Assembly (NCBI RefSeq): GCF_000282195.1
Contig: NZ_AKJT01000094.1
Span: 45,799 to 109,798 of the forward strand
Reading direction: 5' to 3'
DNA from: Pseudomonas sp. GM18
Lineage (GTDB): Bacteria > Pseudomonadota > Gammaproteobacteria > Pseudomonadales > Pseudomonadaceae
Length of the DNA: 64,000 nt
In this document: piece by piece, positions 37,089 to 44,566 of the stretch
Numbering within the stretch: the stretch's first letter is position 1
Layout: each line of letters begins with the position of its first letter
The notes under the pieces: generated by a model
Seen by the model: the letters and a program-made list of their open reading frames with translations, nothing else
Databases searched by the model: none
Told to the model about the DNA's origin: nothing
Made by a program: the position numbers and the translations under genes

Positions 37089-39043
37089 TGAGCGCACCTG
37101 TTCTCACCACCCTGTTGGTGGCCAACCGTGGCGAAATCGCCTGCCGGGTGATGCGCACCGCCAAGGCTCTGGGCCTGACCACTGTGGCCGTGCACAGCGC
37201 CACCGACCGTGACGCCCGGCACAGCCGCGAAGCGGATATCCGCGTCGACCTGGGCGGCAGCAAAGCCGCCGACAGTTACCTGCAAATCGACAAACTGATC
37301 GCCGCCGCGAAGGCCAGCGGCGCTCAGGCGATTCATCCCGGTTATGGTTTTCTCTCGGAAAACGCCGGGTTCGCCCGGGCAATCGAAGCGGCCGGCCTGA
37401 TTTTCCTCGGCCCGCCCGCCTCGGCCATCGACGCCATGGGCAGCAAGTCTGCGGCCAAAGCCTTGATGGAAACCGCTGGTGTGCCGCTGGTGCCCGGCTA
37501 TCACGGCGAAGCCCAGGACCTCGACACCTTCCGCGACGCCTGCGAACGCATCGGTTATCCGGTGCTGCTCAAGGCCACGGCGGGCGGCGGCGGTAAAGGC
37601 ATGAAAGTGGTCGAGGACGTCAGCCAACTGGCCGAAGCCCTGGCCTCGGCACAGCGTGAAGCGCAATCGTCGTTCGGCGATTCGCGGATGTTGGTCGAGA
37701 AGTACCTGCTCAAGCCACGTCACGTGGAAATCCAGGTGTTCGCCGACCAGCATGGCAACTGTCTGTACCTCAACGAACGTGACTGCTCGATTCAGCGTCG
37801 GCATCAGAAAGTCGTCGAAGAAGCACCTGCTCCAGGCCTGACCCCGGAATTGCGTCGCGCCATGGGTGAAGCCGCCGTGCGTTCGGCTCAAGCGATCGGC
37901 TATGTGGGCGCCGGCACCGTGGAGTTTTTGCTGGATGCGCGCGGTGAGTTCTTCTTCATGGAGATGAACACGCGCCTGCAAGTTGAACACCCGGTGACCG
38001 AAGCGATCACCGGCCTCGATCTGGTGGCCTGGCAGATTCGTGTAGCTCGCGGCGAAGCGCTGCCGATGACGCAGGATCAGGTGCCGCTGATCGGCCATGC
38101 GATTGAAGTGCGGTTGTATGCCGAAGACCCGGGCAACGATTTTCTGCCGGCCACCGGGCGTCTGGCGTTGTACCGCGAATCCGCCGAAGGGCCGGGGCGT
38201 CGCGTGGACAGCGGCGTCGAAGAAGGCGACGAGGTATCGCCGTTCTACGACCCGATGCTCGGCAAGCTGATTGCCTGGGGCGAAGACCGTGAACAGGCGC
38301 GGCTGCGGTTGCTGAGCATGCTCGATGAGTTTGCCATTGGCGGTCTGAAGACCAACATCAACTTCCTGCACCGGATCATCGGCCACCCGGCGTTTGCCGC
38401 CGCCGAACTGGATACCGGGTTCATTCCGCGTTATCAGGAACAACTTCTGCCAGCACCGTCGCCGCTCAGTGATGCGTTCTGGCAAGCGGCGGCCCAGGCG
38501 TTTGCACAAAGTCAGCCGTCTGTTTTGCGCGCCGATGACCCGAGTTCGCCATGGGCCTTCAACAATGGTTTCCGTGCCGGGCTGCCGACAGAAATCACCT
38601 TGCATCTGAGTTGCGAAGGACAAGATCGGGCGCTGACCCTGGGCGATGCCGACGCGCATACCGCACGGTTTCAAGATGAATACCTGCTGACCGAACACCA
38701 CGGTTTGCGCCGCCAGCACCGGGCCATCCGCCGTGGCGATACGCTGTATCTGCAATGGGACGGTGAGCTGCGTCGCATCGAGTCGTATGACCCGATCAGC
38801 GCCGTCGAAGCCAGTCACAGCCATCAGGGCGGGCTCACCGCGCCCATGAACGGCAGCATCGTGCGGGTGCTGGTGGAGGCCGGGCAAACGGTCGAAGCCG
38901 GGGCGCAACTGGTGGTGCTGGAAGCGATGAAGATGGAGCACAGCATTCGCGCGCCCCACACCGGGGTAATCAAGGCGTTGTATTGCCAGGAGGGCGAAAT
39001 GGTCAGCGAAGGCAGTGCGTTGGTGGAGTTGGAACAAGCGTGA
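37088..39043 (+). CDS. liuD: Methylcrotonyl-CoA carboxylase, biotin-carrying subunit
   Basis: Alpha subunit of 651 aa with a biotin carboxylase domain (residues 1-450: VANRGEIACRV, HPGYGFLSEN, KATAGGGGKGMK, the EMNTRLQVEHPVTE loop), a linker, and a biotinyl domain whose acceptor lysine lies in VLEAMKMEHSI near residue 617. ATG at 37088 is chosen over TTG at 37085; it shares a base with the liuC stop. Works with LiuB. Confidence 0.96.
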   Translation: MSAPVLTTLLVANRGEIACRVMRTAKALGLTTVAVHSATDRDARHSREADIRVDLGGSKAADSYLQIDKLIAAAKASGAQAIHPGYGFLSENAGFARAIEAAGLIFLGPPASAIDAMGSKSAAKALMETAGVPLVPGYHGEAQDLDTFRDACERIGYPVLLKATAGGGGKGMKVVEDVSQLAEALASAQREAQSSFGDSRMLVEKYLLKPRHVEIQVFADQHGNCLYLNERDCSIQRRHQKVVEEAPAPGLTPELRRAMGEAAVRSAQAIGYVGAGTVEFLLDARGEFFFMEMNTRLQVEHPVTEAITGLDLVAWQIRVARGEALPMTQDQVPLIGHAIEVRLYAEDPGNDFLPATGRLALYRESAEGPGRRVDSGVEEGDEVSPFYDPMLGKLIAWGEDREQARLRLLSMLDEFAIGGLKTNINFLHRIIGHPAFAAAELDTGFIPRYQEQLLPAPSPLSDAFWQAAAQAFAQSQPSVLRADDPSSPWAFNNGFRAGLPTEITLHLSCEGQDRALTLGDADAHTARFQDEYLLTEHHGLRRQHRAIRRGDTLYLQWDGELRRIESYDPISAVEASHSHQGGLTAPMNGSIVRVLVEAGQTVEAGAQLVVLEAMKMEHSIRAPHTGVIKALYCQEGEMVSEGSALVELEQA

Positions 39044-39049
39044 AATGAA

Positions 39050-39079
39050 GATCGGTCCTACGCGTTGCGAGGACCGATC
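39050..39079. terminator. Bidirectional hairpin between liuD and the repressor gene
   Basis: GATCGGTCCT (39050-39059) and AGGACCGATC (39070-39079) form a perfect 10-bp stem between convergent genes. There is no T-run on the plus strand, so termination is plausible but not certain. Confidence 0.55.
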
Positions 39080-39082
39080 CGA

Positions 39083-39748
39083 TTAGAATTTGGCAGTCGC
39101 CTGAACCACCACGCCGATGATTCGGCATTCTTCGGTGTAAAGGGCTTTCGGATACGTCGGATTGAGCGGGACCAGATAACGCTGCCCGCCCTCTTCGATC
39201 AGCTTGCGAAAGACCGCCTCGGCGCTGCCGGGCCATTGGGCGATCACCAGTTTGCCAGGCTCCGGCACGATAGCCGGGTCGACCAGAATCAGCATGCCCT
39301 CGGCAATGCTCGCACCCGAGGGTGCCGTCATCGCATCGCCGACCACCACCAGCCAAAACGCCGCGCCCTGTGCGTGGTAATCGGACAGCTCGAAACGTGG
39401 CTTGCTGACAGCCAGCGAGGTGCCATAGGTCGATAGCTCTCCGTCGCGCACCTCCCCGGTTTCCCGCCAGTCACTGACCGGGTAGCGAAAGTACGGGTTG
39501 TACTTTTGCGTCAGAGAGATCTCCTCATCCTCAGAGGGCAGCGGCTCCCTGATCACCATCGCCACTTCCAGATAGTCCATGCCCAGCGCCCGCAAGACAC
39601 GATTCATCTCTCCGATGCCAGGCTGACGACGTTTATTGAGCCAGTGGCCGACGCCACCCTGGGACATCCCGATGCGCTCGGCGAGTATTTCTTGAGTGAC
39701 TTTGAGTTCACTCATTTTGGCCTTGACCAATTCAATCCATTTATCCAT
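39083..39748 (-). CDS. LexA/S24-like repressor with the serine nucleophile replaced
   Basis: A 221-aa two-domain repressor: an N-terminal helix-turn-helix (QEILAERIGMSQGGVGHWLNKR) and a C-terminal S24 peptidase-like domain. S24 members that self-cleave have GDSM with the nucleophilic serine; here the motif is GDAM (GCG codon, about residue 140). The general-base lysine region AVFRKLIEE is retained. It therefore probably cannot cleave itself. Divergent from a DUF6124 gene, with palindromic DNA between them. Start MDKWIELV at 39748. Resembles the PrtR/CI type by layout. Confidence 0.9.
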   Translation of the reverse strand: MDKWIELVKAKMSELKVTQEILAERIGMSQGGVGHWLNKRRQPGIGEMNRVLRALGMDYLEVAMVIREPLPSEDEEISLTQKYNPYFRYPVSDWRETGEVRDGELSTYGTSLAVSKPRFELSDYHAQGAAFWLVVVGDAMTAPSGASIAEGMLILVDPAIVPEPGKLVIAQWPGSAEAVFRKLIEEGGQRYLVPLNPTYPKALYTEECRIIGVVVQATAKF

Positions 39749-39794
39749 GTGCGGCACGATACGTGGGGTACTCCGACCATCAAAACACAAATTG

Positions 39795-39831
39795 TAGTAT
39801 TAAAACTAAAGACACAAATACAGTACGTACT
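39795..39831. promoter_or_regulatory. Candidate operators of the S24-like repressor
   Basis: An imperfect palindrome TAGTATTAAAACTA (39795-39808) and a perfect one AGTACGTACT (39822-39831), in the AT-rich space between the repressor and the DUF6124 gene. Their centres are 25 bases apart. Assignment is by position only. Confidence 0.45.
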
Positions 39832-39877
39832 AAGCTGGGCTCACGGATTTGAATCTTTCACGGAGCTCGCCATCGCC

Positions 39878-40219
39878 ATGACCATCCCCAGCAATACCTT
39901 GCCCGATATGCAAATCGACACCAGCCTCACCTCGCCAAAAGGCTCTGCCGCGGCGCAGCGGGCACTGGACTATTACTTGAAACCAGCTGTGTCAGAAGTA
40001 GCCAGCGAAGAACGTTTCTTTGATGTGAACCGTAACATCAGCAGCGAAGAGGCGCTGGTCCATGCTTCGGATCTGCTGCGGTGTGCTGTCGCCACCGCGC
40101 ATGAGTCAGCCAACCAGCTGCAGGGCGCAAGCCGGGATCTGGCGTTTTCGACGGTGCACATGATCGACATGGCCAAGGCGATGGTCGACCGGGCCCTGGA
40201 AGGCAATCAGAACAATTGA
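39878..40219 (+). CDS. DUF6124-family protein
   Basis: Small helical cytoplasmic protein of 113 aa of a family common in Pseudomonas (DUF6124, earlier DUF3077) and without a known function. Typical features are the central RFFDVNRNISSEEALVHASDLLRCA and a helical C-terminus ending in AKAMVDRAL. Start at MTIPSNTLPD, with GGAG upstream at long spacing; a second ATG ten codons on is possible. It is divergent from the LexA-like repressor and immediately upstream of prrF. Confidence 0.82.
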   Translation: MTIPSNTLPDMQIDTSLTSPKGSAAAQRALDYYLKPAVSEVASEERFFDVNRNISSEEALVHASDLLRCAVATAHESANQLQGASRDLAFSTVHMIDMAKAMVDRALEGNQNN

Positions 40220-40277
40220 GGCTGGAGCGAATTGGAGGAGGACAGGAAAAATTTTCCAATCGCGCAGGTAAAAACAT

Positions 40278-40308
40278 TTGACTTGCAAATGATAATGATT
40301 ATTATTGC
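40278..40308 (+). promoter_or_regulatory. prrF promoter overlapped by a Fur box
   Basis: TTGACT (40278-40283), 16-base spacer and TATTAT (40300-40305). The 19-base core AATGATAATGATTATTATT (40288-40306) closely matches the Fur consensus and covers the -10 and spacer, so iron-loaded Fur should block transcription. Confidence 0.92.
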
Positions 40309-40312
40309 ATCA

Positions 40313-40425
40313 ACTGGTCGCGAGATCAGTCGATAGACCAAGAGACCTTAGGTCGGACTCCTGGACTATCTCCTCATCAGGCTAATCACGGTTTTTGACC
40401 CGGCTTTTTGCCGGGTCTTTTTTTT
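40313..40425 (+). ncRNA. prrF: Iron-responsive small RNA PrrF
   Basis: About 113 nt starting AACTGGTCGCGAGATCAG, a Pseudomonas PrrF 5' end, with the conserved antisense core CTCCTCATCAGGCTAATCAC (40371-40390) and a terminator at the end. PrrF RNAs are made in iron starvation and, with Hfq, repress mRNAs of iron-containing enzymes such as sdh and sodB. P. aeruginosa has two in tandem; only one copy is seen here. Ends are estimated from the promoter and the T-run. Confidence 0.95.
40397..40425 (+). terminator. prrF terminator
   Basis: GACCCGGC / GCCGGGTC stem (40397-40404, 40410-40417) followed by eight T residues (40418-40425), a textbook Rho-independent terminator. Confidence 0.95.
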
Positions 40426-40705
40426 GCCAGTTAATCTGGCTTTGGCTTCAGGCTAATGAAGTCTGTAGGTACTGCAAAATTCGATTGGCGCGGATGATAT
40501 CAAAAGAATATCTGCTGGCAAGAGAAGCCCGGCAGCACTGGGCGAAACTAACGGAAAATAGCACTTGAGAATCAATCGTGCAGTCTCTAAGCTGCATCGG
40601 CGTCAAGGAGGACGCCCCCCCTTTTTCACCCCCGTAATTTCCCCCGGTTTCTCCCCCTCTTGCGTGTAAAGTAGCAGCCATAAAAATCGTATTCAGGAAT
40701 TGATT
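40426..40705. other. Intergenic DNA between prrF and the carboxypeptidase gene
   Basis: About 280 bases with C-rich tracts near 40613-40660. A weak promoter-like TTGCGT (40660) followed by TAAAAA (40681) lies just before the carboxypeptidase gene. No open frame or RNA that I recognise. Confidence 0.4.
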
Positions 40706-41857
40706 ATGGCCGGGGCTAAATCTTCTTTCGACATCAGCGCTAACTTCGACAGCGGCAACATTGATGTGCTGGACATCAGCAATCCTCTGCAAGCGTTGCT
40801 GGCCATCAGGCCAGACACCCGAAGCCAGCATTTCCAGTGGTTCCACTTCAAGGCCAGCGGCCTGCATGTGGGTCAGGAGCATTGGTTTCGCCTGAACAAC
40901 GCCAGCAAATCCTCATACAACAAGGCCTGGGATGGTTATCAGGCGGTGGCGTCCTACGACCACGTCAACTGGTTCCGGGTGCCGACCATCTTCGAAGGCG
41001 ACTGTCTGCGTTTCAGCCTTGAAGCCACCGCCACCCATGCCTGGTTCGCCTATTTCGAACCTTACAGCCGTGGCCGTCATGACTGGCTGATCGAACAGGC
41101 ACTGACCAAGGCCGGCACCGAACTGCTGGCCACCGGCAAGAGCATTGAAGGTCGCGACATCCAGCTGTTGCGCAAAGGGACTGGTGCCGAAGGTCAGCGC
41201 AAGGTCTGGATCATCGCCCAGCAACACCCCGGCGAACACATGGCCGAATGGTTCATGGAAGGCGTGATCGAGCGCCTGGAAAAACACGACGACCCGGTAC
41301 TGAAAAAACTCCTGGCCAGCGCCGACCTGTACCTGGTGCCGAACATGAACCCGGACGGCGCCTTCCATGGTCATTTGCGCACCAACGCCATGGGCCAGGA
41401 CCTGAATCGCGCCTGGCAGAACGCCAGCCAGGAAATCAGCCCGGAAGTGCTGTTCGTTCAGCAGCAAATGGAAAAATACGGCGTCGACCTGTTCCTCGAC
41501 ATCCATGGCGATGAAGAAATTCCCTACGTGTTCACCGCCGGTTGTGAAGGCAACCCTGGCTATACACCACGGATCGAAAAACTCGAAGAGCACTTCCGCA
41601 GCCATCTGAAGCACCTGACCAAAGACTTCCAGACCAAACACGGCTACACCCGCGACGAGCCGGGCAAAGCCAACATGACCCTGGCCTGCAACAGCGTCGG
41701 TCAGAAGTTCGATTGCCTGTCCTTTACCATTGAAATGCCCTTCAAGGACAACAACGACGCGCCGAATGCGCTGACTGGCTGGTCCGGCAAGCGTTCGAAG
41801 CAGTTAGGTAAGGATGTGCTGACGACCATTGCCGACATGGTCGATACCCTGCGTTGA
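40706..41857 (+). CDS. M14-family cytosolic carboxypeptidase-like zinc peptidase
   Basis: A 383-aa protein without a signal peptide, similar to the cytosolic (Nna1/CCP-like) branch of M14 carboxypeptidases. An N-terminal beta-sandwich (residues 1-125) precedes the peptidase domain. The zinc ligands are in QQHPGEHMAEW (HxxE) and DIHGDEE, and the catalytic glutamate is in SFTIEMPF. The start is supported by AGGAA 6 bases upstream. Physiological substrate unknown. Confidence 0.9.
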   Translation: MAGAKSSFDISANFDSGNIDVLDISNPLQALLAIRPDTRSQHFQWFHFKASGLHVGQEHWFRLNNASKSSYNKAWDGYQAVASYDHVNWFRVPTIFEGDCLRFSLEATATHAWFAYFEPYSRGRHDWLIEQALTKAGTELLATGKSIEGRDIQLLRKGTGAEGQRKVWIIAQQHPGEHMAEWFMEGVIERLEKHDDPVLKKLLASADLYLVPNMNPDGAFHGHLRTNAMGQDLNRAWQNASQEISPEVLFVQQQMEKYGVDLFLDIHGDEEIPYVFTAGCEGNPGYTPRIEKLEEHFRSHLKHLTKDFQTKHGYTRDEPGKANMTLACNSVGQKFDCLSFTIEMPFKDNNDAPNALTGWSGKRSKQLGKDVLTTIADMVDTLR

Positions 41858-41867
41858 TTGCCCTTAA

Positions 41868-41974
41868 GATCAAAAGATCGCAGTGTAGGAGCTATCGCAG
41901 GCTGCGATCTTTTGATTTTGGGGAATCCTTCGATGTTTAAGATCAAAAGATCGCAGCCTGCGGCAGCCCCTGCG
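41868..41974. repeat. AAAAGATCGCAGCC-family repeats, one full and one half copy
   Basis: GATCAAAAGATCGCAG (41868-41883) with its complement CTGCGATCTTTTGAT (41902-41916), then a half copy starting at 41939. Located between convergent genes. Confidence 0.85.
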
Positions 41975-41994
41975 CCTATCGCATAGTTCCGCTG

Positions 41995-42537
41995 CTACCG
42001 ATCCCTGCCCCGCAACATGCTGTCCAGCACCTCATCGCGGCGCACCCAACCGTGAAACAGCGCCGCCGCCAGGTGCAGCAGCACGGTCAAAAACAGCAGA
42101 TACGCCAGATACCCATGCGCCTTGCGCAAAAGCGCAAACACCTGCGCATTCGCCGGCAGGATCGACGGCAGTTGCAACGAGCTGCTGAGCATCACCGGAT
42201 CGCCAGCCGCCGAAATCATCGCCCAGCCCAGCAGTGGCAAAATCAGCATCAAGGCGTACAACAAAACATGCGAGGCCTTCGCCGCGAGCACTTGCCAACC
42301 CGGCAGGTCCGCCGGCAGCGGTGGTTGCCGGGTCGAAAAACGCACGGCCAGACGCACGACCACCAACAGCAGAATCGCGATGCCCAAAGGTTTGTGCAGG
42401 TGGATCAACCACTCATGGCGCTCGGACACCGAGGCCACCATGCCCGCTCCAATAAACAGCATCGCAATGATCATCAGCGCCATCAGCCAATGCAGCAGCC
42501 GCGCCAGGGGAGCGAAATGATTCGGTTGAGCGCTCAT
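41995..42537 (-). CDS. Cytochrome b561-family membrane protein
   Basis: Four-helix di-heme b-type cytochrome of the inner membrane, 180 aa. The predicted haem-ligand histidines lie in LARLLHWLMALM (helix 1), HLHKPLGIAI (helix 2), KASHVLLYALML (helix 3) and KAHGYLAYLLFLTVLLHLA (helix 4). It starts at MSAQPNHFAP, and the ATGA overlap with the preceding peroxidase stop codon shows co-translation. It probably passes quinol electrons to the peroxidase in the periplasm. Confidence 0.9.
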   Translation of the reverse strand: MSAQPNHFAPLARLLHWLMALMIIAMLFIGAGMVASVSERHEWLIHLHKPLGIAILLLVVVRLAVRFSTRQPPLPADLPGWQVLAAKASHVLLYALMLILPLLGWAMISAAGDPVMLSSSLQLPSILPANAQVFALLRKAHGYLAYLLFLTVLLHLAAALFHGWVRRDEVLDSMLRGRDR

Positions 42538-43625
42538 TGTCGAGACTCCTGTTTGGCGTTGGGCAACTGCTTCACTTCGCTGGTGCGACGCAGGTAGGAA
42601 CTGGCGTAACCCGCTGAACGGGCGGCGAGCAACGGGTCGTCGGAGCCTTCGATACCGCTGGGCAATACCAGAGGGTCGTAGTTGATGTCGCGGCACTCGC
42701 CATTGAGTTGCGGCTGGGTACTTTCAAGCACCAGCGTGCCGGCGTTCAGCACTTTTCGGTCGCCGGGCCAGGCCTTGCTCGCGTCGTTGACCGGGTCCCC
42801 GGGGTTCGCCAGGGTGACGTTCAACTGCCAACGCAGCGGTCCGGCGGACAAGCGCTGAACCAGATCTTTCTCCAGAAAGTCAGCGCCCTCCGGTGCTGAC
42901 GCGCCCGCCGCGTCCTGAGCAACCGGTGTCATGCTCCAACGCACCGCTTGCCGCTGCCCCGCTGCATTCACCAGGTAAAACGCATTGACGCTGTTATATG
43001 TCTCGGTCACATAACTGGCAGAAGGTTTGGCGGTCTTGATCCAAGCCAGAAACGGCGCAGCTTCGGGGTGAGAACCGAAGAACGCCGGCACCGCCGCAGG
43101 ATTCGGTTTGCCGGTGGCGGGGTCCGGTGACTGCGCTTGTTGCAACTGATAGAACGCCTCAGGCGTGCCCACCGGGAACACCGGCATGCTGTTCATCCCG
43201 GTGCGCCACTGCTGACCGTTGGCCTGGGTAAAGCGCAACGCCAGGCTGCGGATCGGCACGCTGTTGTCCGGCGCGTAAGGGTTGCCGGCAGGCAGTGCGA
43301 AACGCCCGACCACCGGGGTCCGCGCTTCACTGAACACTTGGGCGCTGGAATACTCGCGCACTTGGCCGCTGCTCTCGAAATGCCCGATCACGCACACCCC
43401 TTTGGCGTGGTTACGACGGAACCCCGGGTGCACGCCGTTGTTTTTCTCCAGCACATTGATCAACGCTTTCGGCGTCAGGCGCTGTGGGTCGAGTGTGCCG
43501 TTGACGTAGGCAAAAGCCCCGGCCAGCGCGGCGACCACCACGGCAATGCCGGTCAGGCGCAACGTCAGGCTCGCGGTGCTCAGGGGCGGCCGAGACGGCC
43601 CTGTTGTAGATGAGCGATCAACCAT
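42534..43625 (-). CDS. Catalase-related periplasmic peroxidase (SrpA-like)
   Basis: Haem protein of 363 aa from the small catalase-related family. A single N-terminal hydrophobic helix (LTGIAVVVAALAGAFAYV) exports or anchors it. The distal histidine region is RRNHAKGVCVIGHFE, and the proximal haem tyrosine is probably in AARSAGYASSYLRR near the C-terminus. It is much shorter than true catalases, so peroxidase activity is expected. An ECF-type promoter lies 44 bases upstream, and GGAG precedes the ATG. The operon partner is cytochrome b561. Confidence 0.9.
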   Translation of the reverse strand: MVDRSSTTGPSRPPLSTASLTLRLTGIAVVVAALAGAFAYVNGTLDPQRLTPKALINVLEKNNGVHPGFRRNHAKGVCVIGHFESSGQVREYSSAQVFSEARTPVVGRFALPAGNPYAPDNSVPIRSLALRFTQANGQQWRTGMNSMPVFPVGTPEAFYQLQQAQSPDPATGKPNPAAVPAFFGSHPEAAPFLAWIKTAKPSASYVTETYNSVNAFYLVNAAGQRQAVRWSMTPVAQDAAGASAPEGADFLEKDLVQRLSAGPLRWQLNVTLANPGDPVNDASKAWPGDRKVLNAGTLVLESTQPQLNGECRDINYDPLVLPSGIEGSDDPLLAARSAGYASSYLRRTSEVKQLPNAKQESRQ

Positions 43626-43668
43626 GAAAGTCTCCGGGGCCGAGGGCCACAGGGGAAAAGAGCTATGA

Positions 43669-43693
43669 GACGTACGTCACGCAGGATTATTCC
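43669..43693 (-). promoter_or_regulatory. ECF-sigma promoter of the peroxidase operon
   Basis: Minus strand GGAAT (43693-43689), 16 bases, CGTC (43672-43669). Same elements and the same spacing as the promoter of the ECF sigma gene at 47688-47712. Gives a leader of about 37 nt. Confidence 0.85.
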
Positions 43694-43747
43694 CCCTGTA
43701 CTGTAGTTTCTTTCAAAGCACCGCTAGCGACGAATCCCCAAGGTTGG

Positions 43748-44512
43748 TCAAACCGGGTTGAAAGACGGCTCACGCTTCTGCAAAAAAGCCTGCATACCTT
43801 CCTTTTGCCCCACCGTGGCAAACAAACCATGAAACACTCTTCGCTCGAAAAGAAGGCCATCACGCAATCCTGACTCCAGTGCCCGGTCCACTGCTTCTCG
43901 CGCAGCCAGTGTGGCTGTTTTGGCGAAACCGGCAATTATCTGCGCCGCAGCCAAGGATTGCTCCAGTAGATCGCAGGCAGCGATTACGCGCGACACCAAC
44001 CCTGCCCGCTCGGCCTCTTCGGCCGACATCGAGCGTCCGGTCAGAATCATGTCCATGGCTTTCGACTTGCCGATCAGGCGTGTAAGACGCTGTGTCCCGC
44101 CCATTCCAGGCATCACCCCCAGCCTGATTTCCGGTTGGCCAAAGCGAGCGGTATCCGCCGCAAAGATCAGATCGCACATCATGGCCAACTCACAGCCGCC
44201 ACCGTATGCATAACCGGCAACAGCGGCCAGTTTTGGCGTACGTAACGCAGCAAAGGCCTCCCATTCAGCAAAATAGTCCTCGTGGACCATGTCCAGATAA
44301 GACTTTTCGTACATCTCCTTGATGTCCGCGCCCGCCGCAAAAAAATCTGCCGTCCCGGTGATCACGAAACAGCCGACCCCGGGATCACGGTCCAGCCGCT
44401 GCAACGTATCCAGCAGTTCGCGCATCAGGGCCGAGCTCAAAGCATTCCTGGCCTGCGGGCGATTAAGACGAATCAATACGACTCGATCATGACGTTCGAT
44501 CAGTGTGTGCAT
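43748..44512 (-). CDS. Enoyl-CoA hydratase/isomerase-family protein
   Basis: Crotonase-fold protein of 254 aa. Oxyanion-hole segments are FFAAGADIKEM and AGYAYGGGCELAMMCD; both catalytic glutamates of hydratases appear (GGGCELA and QPEIRLGVMPGMGGTQRL). Start MHTLIERHD at 44512 has GAGGT just upstream; the frame extends further without a ribosome site. It is the last gene of a cassette with an adenylation domain and a membrane reductase-like protein, 54 bases after the latter. Its acyl substrate in this context is unknown. Confidence 0.88.
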   Translation of the reverse strand: MHTLIERHDRVVLIRLNRPQARNALSSALMRELLDTLQRLDRDPGVGCFVITGTADFFAAGADIKEMYEKSYLDMVHEDYFAEWEAFAALRTPKLAAVAGYAYGGGCELAMMCDLIFAADTARFGQPEIRLGVMPGMGGTQRLTRLIGKSKAMDMILTGRSMSAEEAERAGLVSRVIAACDLLEQSLAAAQIIAGFAKTATLAAREAVDRALESGLRDGLLFERRVFHGLFATVGQKEGMQAFLQKREPSFNPV

Positions 44513-44566
44513 GGTGACCTCATTGAATACGGTGAAATGTTTGAATGAAAAAGCGCTTGGCAAGCA

